The notes under the pieces were generated by a model. That model was given only the letters and a program-made list of their open reading frames with translations, did no database searches and was not told the origin of the DNA. This document shows positions 35,662 to 43,284 of a stretch of DNA of 64,000 nucleotides, piece after piece. The position numbers and the translations under genes are program-made. Each line of letters starts with the position of its first letter. Within the stretch, counting starts at the first letter, position 1. The stretch is from Vannielia litorea (lineage in GTDB: Bacteria; Pseudomonadota; Alphaproteobacteria; Rhodobacterales; Rhodobacteraceae): the NCBI RefSeq assembly GCF_900142295.1, contig NZ_FSRL01000001.1, forward strand, positions 1,302,001 to 1,366,000. Reading direction: 5' to 3'.

Positions 35662-37284
35662 ATGCCCATTTCGATGACGCTCCGCCCAGCACGCGCCGGT
35701 CTGGCCGCCCTGTTTCTGGGCTGCGCCGCCATGGCACTGCCCGCCACCGCGCAGGACGTCACATCGCAATTCCAGATCTCCGCCTTCAAGCAGGCCGTCG
35801 CCGAGGCGGCTGCGGACGACGAGAGCATCGGGGCCTTCTACCGCGACCGCGACTATGCCCCGCTCTTCACCGGAGAGGCCGACATCGAGCGCCGCGCCGC
35901 CCTGCTGCGGGCGCTGGCCACCGCCGACGATCACGGCCTGCCCTCCGTCCGCTACGACCCCGCCGAGCTGACCGCCGCCTTTGCCGGGGCCCACAGCCCA
36001 CGCGAGCTGGGCCGGGTCGAGGTTCTGGCCGCCTCCATGCTGGCGCAGTTCTCCCGCGATCTGCAATCCGGCGCCACCGAGCCCCGCAAGATCGACAGCG
36101 GCATTGTCCGCGACATCCCGCGCCGCTCGCCCCAGGCGCTGCTCACCGAGTTCTCGCGCAAGGATCCTGCGCTCTACTTCCGCTCGCTGATGCCGCGCAC
36201 GCCCGAATACGTGCGCCTGATGCGCGGCAAGCTGGAGCTGGAGAAAACCGTCGCCAAGGGCGGCTGGGGCCCCGAGGTTCCCGCCAAGGCGCTGGAGCCC
36301 GGCCAGCAGGGGCCCGCCGTGGTGGCCCTGCGCAACCGGCTCATCGCCATGGGCTACCTCACCCGCTCCGCGACCCAGACCTATGACGCCACCCTCGAGC
36401 GCGCGGTCCAGACCTTCCAGATCGACCACGGCCTCACCGCCGATGGCGTCGCCGGTCCGGGCACCATCGCGGCCCTCAACACCTCGCCCGTCAAGCGCCT
36501 CGAGTCTGTCATCGTGGCCATGGAGCGCGAGCGCTGGCTGAACCGCCCGCGGGGCGAGCGTCACGTGCTGGTCAACATCCCAAACTTCACCGCCCAGATC
36601 ATCGACAACGGCAAGGTCACCTTCGAGACCCGCTCGGTGGTGGGCAAGAACGTGCCCGACCAGCGCACACCCGAGTTTTCCGACACCATGGAGCACATGG
36701 TGATCAACCCCACCTGGAACGTGCCGCGCTCGATCGCCACCAAGGAATACCTGCCGCTGTTCCAGCGCAATCCCAACGCCGCCGGCCACCTCAAGCTGAT
36801 CGACAGCCGGGGCCGCGTGGTGCCGCGCGGCGCGGTCAACTTCCGCGCCTACAACGCCCGCAACTTTCCCTTCGCCATCAAGCAGCCGCCGTCCAACAGC
36901 AATGCGCTCGGGCTGGTCAAGTTCATGTTCCCCAACAAGTGGAACATCTACCTGCACGACACCCCCTCCAAGAGCCTGTTCCAGCGTGAGGTGCGGGCCT
37001 TCTCCCACGGCTGCATCCGCCTGGCCGACCCCTTCGACTTCGCCTATGCGCTCCTCGCCCGGCAAACGGACGATCCCAAGGGCGCCTTCCATTCCCGCCT
37101 GCGCACCGGGGCCGAGAGCATGGTCAAGCTCGATGTCCAGGTGCCGGTCCACCTGATCTACCGCACCGCCTTCACCCAGGCCCGCGGCCACATGAACTAC
37201 CGCGACGACATCTACGGCCGCGACGCCCGCATCTGGAACGCGCTGGCCGAGATGGGGGTAAAGCTGCGCGGGGTCGAAAGCTGA
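35662..37284 (+). CDS. murein L,D-transpeptidase (YcbB-like)
   Basis: A 540-residue periplasmic enzyme. A signal peptide (cleavage near residue 30, ATA-Q) precedes a scaffold region. A peptidoglycan-binding domain occupies about residues 211-272 (EPGQQGPAVVALRNRL ... DGVAGPGTIAALN), and a YkuD catalytic domain lies at about 290-490. The catalytic Cys451 is in FSHGCIRL with the preceding HDTPSKSLF block. Such enzymes make 3-3 crosslinks in peptidoglycan. Size and domain order match YcbB. The ATG at 35662 is used; ATG 35674 is an alternative. lpxD-like and acyl-carrier genes follow within 12 bases and on, so envelope genes are grouped. Confidence 0.92.
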   Translation: MPISMTLRPARAGLAALFLGCAAMALPATAQDVTSQFQISAFKQAVAEAAADDESIGAFYRDRDYAPLFTGEADIERRAALLRALATADDHGLPSVRYDPAELTAAFAGAHSPRELGRVEVLAASMLAQFSRDLQSGATEPRKIDSGIVRDIPRRSPQALLTEFSRKDPALYFRSLMPRTPEYVRLMRGKLELEKTVAKGGWGPEVPAKALEPGQQGPAVVALRNRLIAMGYLTRSATQTYDATLERAVQTFQIDHGLTADGVAGPGTIAALNTSPVKRLESVIVAMERERWLNRPRGERHVLVNIPNFTAQIIDNGKVTFETRSVVGKNVPDQRTPEFSDTMEHMVINPTWNVPRSIATKEYLPLFQRNPNAAGHLKLIDSRGRVVPRGAVNFRAYNARNFPFAIKQPPSNSNALGLVKFMFPNKWNIYLHDTPSKSLFQREVRAFSHGCIRLADPFDFAYALLARQTDDPKGAFHSRLRTGAESMVKLDVQVPVHLIYRTAFTQARGHMNYRDDIYGRDARIWNALAEMGVKLRGVES

Positions 37285-37295
37285 CCGGAGACACC

Positions 37296-38390
37296 GTGAC
37301 CGCCCACCGGATCGAAGACATCGCCATCGCCCTCGGAGCCCGCTTCGAGGGCGATGGTGCCTTTGCCATCACCCATGCCGCCGAACCCGCCCGCGCTGGC
37401 GCCGATGCCCTGGCCCTCGCGATGGACCCCAAGTTCGCCGCCGGGCTCGCCGAGGGGCAGGCGCGGGCCGCGATGGTCTGGGAAGGGGCCGACTGGCAGG
37501 CGATGAACCTGACCGCGGTCATTTTCGTTCCCCGCCCGCGCTACGCCATGGCCGGCCTCACCGCCCTGCTCGACGCGGGCCCCCGCATCGCACCCGGCAT
37601 CCACCCCTCTGCGGTGGTCGACGCCACGGCGATCCTCGGCGCGGGCGCCGCCATCGGGCCGCTTGCGGTGGTGGGCGCCGGGGCCGTCATTGGCCCGAAC
37701 GCCCGCATCGCCGCCCATGTGAGCATCGCCGAAGGCGCGCAAATCGGCGCCGACTGCCTGCTCCGCGAGGGCGTGCGCATCGGCCATTCCGTCACCATCG
37801 GCGACCGCTTCATCGCCCAGCCCGGCGCGGTGATCGGCGGCGATGGCTTCTCCTTCGTCACCCCCGAGGCCGGGGCCGTGGAGGCCGTCCGCGCCTCCCT
37901 CGGCGAGCGCGGCGACGCGCGCCAGCAGGCATATGCCCGCATCCACTCCCTGGGCGGCGTGCGCATCGGCGACGATGTCGAGGTCGGCGCCAACTCCTGC
38001 ATCGACCAAGGCACCATCCACCCCACCGAGATCGGCTCGGGAACCAAGATCGACAACCTCGTGCAGGTCGGCCACAACGTCCGCACCGGGCGCGACTGCC
38101 TGCTCTGCGGCCAGGTCGGCATCGCCGGCTCCACCCGCCTGGGCGACCGCGTGGTGCTCGGCGGCCAGGCCGGCGTCACCGACCACCTCGAGATCGGCGA
38201 CGACGTGATCGCGGGGGCGGGCACGCTGCTGCGCACGAACCAGCCCAGGGGCCGGGTGATGCTGGGCAACCCGGCGATGGAGATGAAGGCCAGCATCGAG
38301 GCCTACAAGGGCCTGCGCCGCCTGCCGAGGCTTCATGCAGACGTTACAGAACTGAGAAAGATGCTTTCCAAACCGGACCCGAAGACCTAA
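37296..38390 (+). CDS. lpxD: LpxD-like UDP-3-O-acylglucosamine N-acyltransferase
   Basis: A 364-residue left-handed beta-helix acyltransferase. The first 100 residues form the LpxD uridine-binding domain (DALALAMDPKFAAG, VIFVPRPRYAMA). Residues 105-330 hold hexapeptide repeats, and the catalytic His region is visible in KIDNLVQVGHNVRTG. LpxD transfers a 3-hydroxyacyl chain from ACP to the glucosamine amine in lipid A synthesis. The start is GTG 37296 with a CGGAGA site. Most relatives also carry an lpxD in the bamA-lpxA-lpxB cluster, so this copy, next to its own ACP and ketoacyl synthase, may be a paralogue with a special acyl chain. Confidence 0.85.
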   Translation: MTAHRIEDIAIALGARFEGDGAFAITHAAEPARAGADALALAMDPKFAAGLAEGQARAAMVWEGADWQAMNLTAVIFVPRPRYAMAGLTALLDAGPRIAPGIHPSAVVDATAILGAGAAIGPLAVVGAGAVIGPNARIAAHVSIAEGAQIGADCLLREGVRIGHSVTIGDRFIAQPGAVIGGDGFSFVTPEAGAVEAVRASLGERGDARQQAYARIHSLGGVRIGDDVEVGANSCIDQGTIHPTEIGSGTKIDNLVQVGHNVRTGRDCLLCGQVGIAGSTRLGDRVVLGGQAGVTDHLEIGDDVIAGAGTLLRTNQPRGRVMLGNPAMEMKASIEAYKGLRRLPRLHADVTELRKMLSKPDPKT

Positions 38391-38424
38391 ACGGGCAAGA
38401 GGGCGTAACAGACAGGTGGGCGTT

Positions 38425-38688
38425 ATGTCGGACGCAGTGAAAGACAAGGTCATCCAGATCATCGCCGAGCAGGCCGTGCTCGAGCCCTCGGACGTGAAGA
38501 TGGACAGCACCCTCGAAAGCCTCGGCATCGACAGCCTCGGGCTGGTCGAGAGCATCTTCGCCATCGAAGAGGCCTTCGATATCCAGGTTCCGTTCAACGC
38601 CAACGAGCCCTCCGAGAGCGACTTCGACATCTCCTCCGTCGCGGCCATCGTCGCGGCCGTCGAGGGGCTGGTGAAGGAACAGGCCTGA
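38425..38688 (+). CDS. acyl carrier protein
   Basis: An 87-residue acidic four-helix protein. The phosphopantetheine attachment serine is Ser37 in LGIDSLGLVE. It differs from typical AcpP (DSLDTVE) and has a longer loop before its last helix. The ATG at 38425 is preferred over a GTG three codons upstream. It lies between lpxD and a ketoacyl synthase gene, suggesting a dedicated carrier for a special acyl chain and not the housekeeping ACP. Confidence 0.9.
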   Translation: MSDAVKDKVIQIIAEQAVLEPSDVKMDSTLESLGIDSLGLVESIFAIEEAFDIQVPFNANEPSESDFDISSVAAIVAAVEGLVKEQA

Positions 38689-38728
38689 CCGGCCCCGCAC
38701 CACCCGCAAGACCCCGAAAGGCAAGCCG

Positions 38729-39949
38729 ATGAACCGCCCCATGAACCGTGTCGTCATCACCGGCATGGGCACCATCAACGCGCTCGGCAAGAGCGTGCCC
38801 GAGACCTTCGCCGCCATGGCCGAGGGCCGCTGCGGGATCGACACCATCAACATCCGCGATGTCGAGCGCCTCTCCGTGCAGATCGGCGGGCAGGTGCGCG
38901 GCTTTGATCCCGAAGAGCACTTCAACCGCCAGCAGATCGCGCTCTACGACCGCTTCACCCAGTTCACCATGCTGGCCGCCAAGGAGGCCCTGGCGCAATC
39001 GGGGCTGGAGTTTCACGGGCTCCTGGCCGACGAGGCCGGGGCGATCTTCGGCACCGCCGGCGGCGGGGTCAACACCTGGGACGAGAACTACCGCACCGTC
39101 TACGAAGACGGAAAGAACCGCGTGCACCCCTTCGTCGTGCCCAAGCTGATGAACAACGCCGCCGCCTCGCATGTGTCGATGGAGTACAACCTCAAGGGCC
39201 CGAGCTACTCGGTCTCCACCGCCTGCGCCTCCTCGAACCACGCCATGGGGCAGGCCTTTCACATGGTCCGCTCCGGCGCCTCGCGGGCCATGGTGACCGG
39301 CGGCTCCGAGGCCATGCTCTCCTTCGGCGGGGTGAAGGCCTGGGAGGGGCTGCGGGTGATGAGCAAGGATGCCTGCCGTCCGTTTTCGGCCAACCGCAAC
39401 GGCATGGTGCAGGGCGAGGGCGCGGCGGTCTTCGTCTTCGAGGAGCTGGAGCACGCCCGCAAGCGCGGCGCCGAGATCCTCGCCGAGGTGGTGGGCTTCG
39501 CCATGTCGTCGGACGCCGCCGACATCGTCATGCCCTCCAAGCAGGGGGCCGCCCGCGCCGTGCGCGGCGCGCTGCGCGATGGCGGCATCAACCCTTCCGA
39601 GGTGGGCTACATCAACGCCCACGGCACCGGCACGGCGGCCAACGACAAGACCGAATGCGCCGTGGTGGCCGATGTCTTCGGGAGCCACGCCGACAAGCTC
39701 ATGATCTCCTCCACCAAGTCGATGCACGGCCATCTGATCGGCGGCACCGGCGCAGTGGAGCTTCTGGCCTGCATCATGGCGCTGCGCGACGGCATCATCG
39801 CGCCGACCATCGGCTACGAGGAGCCCGACCCGGAATGCGCGCTCGATGTCGTGCCCAACGTGGCCCGCGAGGCCCGGGTGGATACCGTGCTCTCCAACGC
39901 CTTCGCCTTCGGCGGGCTGAACGCCGTCCTGGCGCTCAAGCGGTTCTGA
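38729..39949 (+). CDS. beta-ketoacyl-ACP synthase (FabF-like)
   Basis: A 406-residue condensing enzyme. The Cys-His-His triad is Cys166 in STACASSN, His298 in NAHGTGTAAND and His335 in MHGHLIGGTG. It elongates acyl-ACP with malonyl-ACP in the cytoplasm. The N-terminus VVITGMGTINALG is typical, though several regions diverge from housekeeping FabF. A RBS-like GAAAGGC precedes the ATG 38729. It follows the ACP gene by 40 bases and probably extends the chain carried by it. Confidence 0.9.
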   Translation: MNRPMNRVVITGMGTINALGKSVPETFAAMAEGRCGIDTINIRDVERLSVQIGGQVRGFDPEEHFNRQQIALYDRFTQFTMLAAKEALAQSGLEFHGLLADEAGAIFGTAGGGVNTWDENYRTVYEDGKNRVHPFVVPKLMNNAAASHVSMEYNLKGPSYSVSTACASSNHAMGQAFHMVRSGASRAMVTGGSEAMLSFGGVKAWEGLRVMSKDACRPFSANRNGMVQGEGAAVFVFEELEHARKRGAEILAEVVGFAMSSDAADIVMPSKQGAARAVRGALRDGGINPSEVGYINAHGTGTAANDKTECAVVADVFGSHADKLMISSTKSMHGHLIGGTGAVELLACIMALRDGIIAPTIGYEEPDPECALDVVPNVAREARVDTVLSNAFAFGGLNAVLALKRF

Positions 39950-39980
39950 CGGGCCGCTCCGCCCGGCCACTCTTCCCCCC

Positions 39981-40457
39981 ATGCACCCGCGCGACCTTCC
40001 GCCAACCCCCAAGGCCCTCGCCGCCGTCCTGCGCGGCCCGGGCACTGCGCGCGAGCTTCTGGTCTTCACCCACCCGCTCACCGGCGACCAGCTCCCCAAA
40101 GGCACCATCGAACCGCAGGAAGACCCGGCCACCGCCGCGATCCGCGAACTCCGCGAAGAATCCGGCCTCTCCCTCGCCGGGCCGCACCCCATCGGCACCT
40201 GGCACCGTCCCTGGGAGCCCGGCTATGCCGCCCCGCAGCTCTGGCACCTCTTCACCTTCGAGGCGCCCCGCGACCTGCCCGAATGCTGGGCACATGAGGC
40301 AGAGGGCAGCCCGGCCGAGGCGGGCCTGATCTTCGCCTACCGCTGGGAGGCCCTGACACCGGCGCTCGCCGGCGCCATGCGTCCGCTCTTCGCCCCCGTG
40401 GTGCGCCTCATCCTCGCCGCCCAAACGCAAGACGCCGCCCCGAAGGGCGGCGCCTGA
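39981..40457 (+). CDS. Nudix hydrolase
   Basis: A 158-residue protein with a complete Nudix box at about residues 38-60 (GTIEPQEDPATAAIRELREE and SGL following), whose REXXEE glutamates bind the metal. Nudix enzymes hydrolyse nucleoside diphosphates linked to another group; the substrate cannot be told here. It begins 31 bases after the ketoacyl synthase and might be co-transcribed. Its 3' end overlaps a GC-rich hairpin shared with the convergent ialB-like gene. Confidence 0.85.
   Translation: MHPRDLPPTPKALAAVLRGPGTARELLVFTHPLTGDQLPKGTIEPQEDPATAAIRELREESGLSLAGPHPIGTWHRPWEPGYAAPQLWHLFTFEAPRDLPECWAHEAEGSPAEAGLIFAYRWEALTPALAGAMRPLFAPVVRLILAAQTQDAAPKGGA
40435..40452. terminator. hairpin between convergent Nudix and IalB genes
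   Basis: GCCGCCC-CGAA-GGGCGGC forms a 7-bp stem with a stable tetraloop, overlapping the last codons of the Nudix gene and 29 bases from the stop of the convergent gene. No T-run follows on either strand. Confidence 0.4.
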
Positions 40458-40481
40458 TCTCTCTCGCCTGCGGGTGTCGGC

Positions 40482-41189
40482 TCAGTTGCCGGCCACCAGC
40501 GCCTGCAAGGAGGTGAAGCCTGCGGTGAAGCCGCTGAGCGACACGCGCAGCCGCACCTTCTGGTCCGGCGCACCCGCGGGCACCAGCGTCAGCGTCGCCG
40601 CGTTGCCGGCCTTGAAGCCCGCCACGTCCTGCGCGGTCATGCCGATCCGCGCCACGCAGCCGATGCGGGTGCAGAAGGTGTAGGGGTAGCGCTTGCCCTG
40701 GCTGCCATCGACCGACAGCGACACCTGCTCGGTCAGCAGGGTCTCGAGCGGGGTCACGATGTTGGCCCCGGCCACCGCCTGGCCACCGGCGGGCAGCGCG
40801 AAGAGGTTGATCTCGGCAACCGAGTTGCCCTGCTCGTCGTTCAGCAGCTGGTAGAGCTGGCACTGCTCGGCCTCGGCCTCGCCCGCCTGGACGCAGCGCA
40901 GCTCCCAGTCGCCATGGGTTTCCTTGGTGTAGGGCTGGCCCGCGCCACCGGCGGCGGCCTGCTCCTCCTGGCCCTCCGGGGTGCCCATGTTCAGCCCGGC
41001 GTCGGGGCCGGGGGTGGCCGGCGCCTCAGCCGCGCCACCCTCGGCGGGGGCTTCGGTCGCGCCCTCGGCCGGAGCCTCGGTGGCGGGCGTTTCGGTCGTG
41101 GTTTCCTCGGTGGTGGTGGCCTCCTGCGCCCAGAGGGGCGTGGCCGCAATCACCAGCGCCAGGAAACTCGCTTTCGTCAGGTTCTGCAT
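40482..41189 (-). CDS. IalB-family protein with long Thr/Glu/Ala/Pro linker
   Basis: A 235-residue exported protein. The signal peptide ends near residue 21 (LWA-Q). Residues 22-85 are a low-complexity region rich in Thr, Glu, Ala and Pro, likely a flexible spacer. The IalB domain runs from about 88 (HGDWELRC) to the end, with cysteines 99, 110, 173 and 178, and closes with LSGFTAGFTSL, typical of the family. The ATG at 41189 has a GAGG site six bases upstream; a TTG at 41201 is less likely. It is the third IalB gene of the window and stands apart from the TPS operon, with its own promoter candidate at 41229-41257. Confidence 0.85.
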   Translation of the reverse strand: MQNLTKASFLALVIAATPLWAQEATTTEETTTETPATEAPAEGATEAPAEGGAAEAPATPGPDAGLNMGTPEGQEEQAAAGGAGQPYTKETHGDWELRCVQAGEAEAEQCQLYQLLNDEQGNSVAEINLFALPAGGQAVAGANIVTPLETLLTEQVSLSVDGSQGKRYPYTFCTRIGCVARIGMTAQDVAGFKAGNAATLTLVPAGAPDQKVRLRVSLSGFTAGFTSLQALVAGN

Positions 41190-41228
41190 GGTCCTCAACA
41201 ACCTTTTCGAGTTCTTAAATCGTGCCGC

Positions 41229-41257
41229 CGTCTAGCACAGGGCGAAGGGGATGTCAG
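41229..41257 (-). promoter_or_regulatory. promoter candidate for the IalB gene at 41189
   Basis: On the minus strand CTGACA (41252-41257) and TAGACG (41229-41234) are separated by exactly 17 bases, a fair sigma-70 pair. It lies 40 bases before the start codon and downstream of the terminator at 41332, so the gene need not depend on the upstream RNA. Confidence 0.5.
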
Positions 41258-41331
41258 GGAGAAATGCGGCGCCGCTGACGGGCCCGTGATGTTCCGCCGG
41301 GGCAGCTTGGCCGCCCCCGCGCCAGCCACAG

Positions 41332-41356
41332 AAAAAGGGCCCCGAGAGGCCCTTTT
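41332..41356 (-). terminator. intrinsic terminator (minus strand) of candidate small RNA
   Basis: On the minus strand AAAAGGGCC and GGCCCTTTT pair around a 6-base loop, followed by a run of five T in total. It also reads as a terminator on the plus strand, where no gene ends nearby. It lies between two minus-strand promoter candidates. Confidence 0.75.
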
Positions 41357-41435
41357 GCGCGGGTCCGTCTTTGCGGCCCGAACGGCTGTTGTCAGCCGCA
41401 TATTTGGTTCTCCCTGCCGGACTGGCCGACTTGAT
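41332..41435 (-). ncRNA. candidate small RNA of about 100 nt
   Basis: A minus-strand transcription unit without an ORF: promoter TTGACG-N17-TAGCGT at 41442-41470, a start near 41435, and an intrinsic terminator at 41332-41356. Inside, TGCGGC/GCCGCA and GGCTG-ACAA-CAGCC can form mutually exclusive stems. I do not recognise a known RNA family (it is not SRP RNA or 6S). It could instead be an attenuated leader of the IalB gene, but that gene has its own promoter candidate downstream of the terminator. Confidence 0.45.
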
Positions 41436-41441
41436 GGCCGG

Positions 41442-41470
41442 ACGCTAGGACAAGTTGCCACACGCGTCAA
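41442..41470 (-). promoter_or_regulatory. promoter of the candidate small RNA
   Basis: Minus strand: TTGACG at 41465-41470 and TAGCGT at 41442-41447 with a 17-base spacer. It is one of the best sigma-70-like pairs I saw in the window and has no protein gene directly behind it. Confidence 0.55.
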
Positions 41471-41510
41471 CAGCTAAAAGAACACCCCTCAAGAATTTGA
41501 ACACGCTAAG

Positions 41511-41540
41511 AAAAAAGCCGCGCCACTCGCGTGACGCGGC
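41511..41540 (-). terminator. second minus-strand intrinsic terminator in the same gap
   Basis: On the minus strand GCCGCG and CGCGGC pair, extended inside by CAC/GTG after one mismatch, and are followed by six T. Just upstream on that strand TGAC-TTCCTCCCT-GTCA puts an anti-Shine-Dalgarno sequence in a small loop. No minus-strand gene ends here, so it may close another short RNA. I found no convincing promoter for it. The whole gap 41190-41657 holds no credible coding sequence. Confidence 0.5.
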
Positions 41541-41657
41541 CAGTCTGACAGGGAGGAAGTCAATCCGGACCAAGAGGACTGAGGCCCGGACAAGATGCAT
41601 ACTGGCAGACAATGGTTAATACTTTATGTTGGGTCCGAAACCGAACCGGAGGGCCAT

Positions 41658-43205
41658 ATGGGCGAGGCGATTTTTGTAGGCGGCGGGGGTGAAGGCTACG
41701 GCGAGGCGCAGCATCTTCTGCTGAAATACGCCAACCGCCACGGGCTCATCGCAGGGGCCACCGGCACCGGCAAGACGGTCACCCTCCAGATCCTCGCCGA
41801 GAGCTTCTCCGCCGAGGGCGTCCCGGTCTTCATGTCCGACGTCAAGGGCGACCTTTCGGGCCTCGCCAAGGCGGGCTCGCCCGAGGCCAAGCTGCACGCG
41901 CCCTTCATGGAGCGCGCCGGCAAGATCGGCTTCACCGATTACAGCTACACAGGCTTCCCGGTCACCTTCTGGGATCTCTACGGCGAGCAGGGCCACCCGG
42001 TCCGCACCACCGTGGCCGAGATGGGCCCCTTGCTGCTCGCCCGGCTGCTGGAGCTCTCCGAGGCGCAGGAGGGCATCCTCAACATCGCCTTCCGCGTGGC
42101 CGACGAGCAGGGCCTGCCGCTGCTCGACCTGAAAGACCTGCAAGCGCTGCTGGTCTGGGTCGGCGAGAACGGCAAGGCGCTCTCCCTGCGTTACGGCAAC
42201 GTCTCCACCGCCTCCATCGGGGCGATCCAGCGCAGCCTGCTGGTGCTCGAGAACCAGGGCGCCACCCGGTTCTTCGGCGAGCCCGCGCTCTCGCTCGACG
42301 ATCTCTTCCTGACCGATGCGCAGGGCAGGGGCCGCATCAGCATCCTCGCCGCCGACCGCCTGATGGGCTCGCCCCGGCTCTACGCCACCTTCCTGCTGTG
42401 GATGCTCTCCGAGCTCTTCGAGATGCTCCCCGAGGTGGGCGACCCCGACAAGCCCAAACTGGTGTTCTTCTTCGACGAGGCGCACCTGCTGTTCGACGAC
42501 GCGCCCAAGGCCCTGGTCGACAAGGTCGAGCAGGTGGCGCGGCTGATCCGCTCCAAGGGCGTCGGCGTCTACTTCTGCACCCAGAACCCCGCCGACGTGC
42601 CCGAGGATATCCTCGGACAGCTCGGCAACCGGGTCCAGCACGCGCTCCGCGCCTTCACCGCCAAGGACCGGCGCGAGCTGAAGCAGGCCGCCGAAACCTA
42701 CCGCGACAACCCCCGCTTCTCGACCGAAGAGGCGATCCGCGAGGTCGGCACCGGCGAGGCCGTCACCTCCTTCCTGGTCCGCAAGGGCGCCCCCGGCGTG
42801 GTCGAGCGCACCCTTGTCCGCCCGCCCAGCTCGCACCTCGGCCCGATCACCGCCGAAGAGCGTGCCACGCTGCTCGCCGCCTCACCGCTGGCCGGCAAGT
42901 ACGACACGACGATGGACCGCGAGAGCGCCTACGAGATGCTCGCCAAACGGGCCGAAGCGGCGGCGAAGGAGGCCGAAAAGGCCGAAGCCGCCGAGCAGGA
43001 GGCCGCCGAGGCCGAGCGCGAGTTCAACTCCGCCCGCCGCTACAACGGCAACCGGGTCGAGCGCTCCAGCTCCCGCACCACCCGCTCCTCCCGCTCCGAC
43101 AGCGTGGGCGAGGCCTTCGCCAAGAGCTTCGCCCGCCAGCTGGGCACCCGCTCCGGCAAGGCGCTGGTGCGCGGCATCTTCGGCACGCTGTTCTCCGGAC
43201 GCTAG
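41658..43205 (+). CDS. HerA-like ATPase, DUF853 (YjgR) family
   Basis: A 515-residue P-loop ATPase. Walker A GATGTGKT is at residues 33-40 and Walker [13 protein letters not shown] at about 268-279; the [14 protein letters not shown] and [20 protein letters not shown] blocks are typical of DUF853. The C-terminal 90 residues begin with an Ala/Glu-rich coiled coil followed by a Ser/Arg-rich stretch. Related HerA proteins are DNA-pumping hexamers; the role of this subfamily is not established. The ATG at 41658 is chosen because a GGAGGG site precedes it; upstream in-frame ATGs lack one. Confidence 0.9.
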   Translation: MGEAIFVGGGGEGYGEAQHLLLKYANRHGLIAGATGTGKTVTLQILAESFSAEGVPVFMSDVKGDLSGLAKAGSPEAKLHAPFMERAGKIGFTDYSYTGFPVTFWDLYGEQGHPVRTTVAEMGPLLLARLLELSEAQEGILNIAFRVADEQGLPLLDLKDLQALLVWVGENGKALSLRYGNVSTASIGAIQRSLLVLENQGATRFFGEPALSLDDLFLTDAQGRGRISILAADRLMGSPRLYATFLLWMLSELFEMLPEVGDPDKPKLVFFFDEAHLLFDDAPKALVDKVEQVARLIRSKGVGVYFCTQNPADVPEDILGQLGNRVQHALRAFTAKDRRELKQAAETYRDNPRFSTEEAIREVGTGEAVTSFLVRKGAPGVVERTLVRPPSSHLGPITAEERATLLAASPLAGKYDTTMDRESAYEMLAKRAEAAAKEAEKAEAAEQEAAEAEREFNSARRYNGNRVERSSSRTTRSSRSDSVGEAFAKSFARQLGTRSGKALVRGIFGTLFSGR

Positions 43206-43211
43206 GTCGAT

Positions 43212-43231
43212 GGGTGGGCCGGCACCCACCC
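43212..43231. terminator. hairpin between convergent genes
   Basis: GGGTGGG-CCGGCA-CCCACCC makes a 7-bp stem seven bases after the DUF853 stop and 53 bases from the convergent hydrolase stop. There is no T-run, so it is a terminator candidate only. Confidence 0.4.
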
Positions 43232-43284
43232 TGCAGCATGCCCGAACCGTGGATCGGGCTGCAGGGTCGGTGCCAGCCCGTCAC

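Noticed and set aside
41616..41645. CtrA site in GGTTAATACTTTATGTTG before the DUF853 gene
   Set aside because: The second half site reads TGTT and not TTAA, so the match is too poor.
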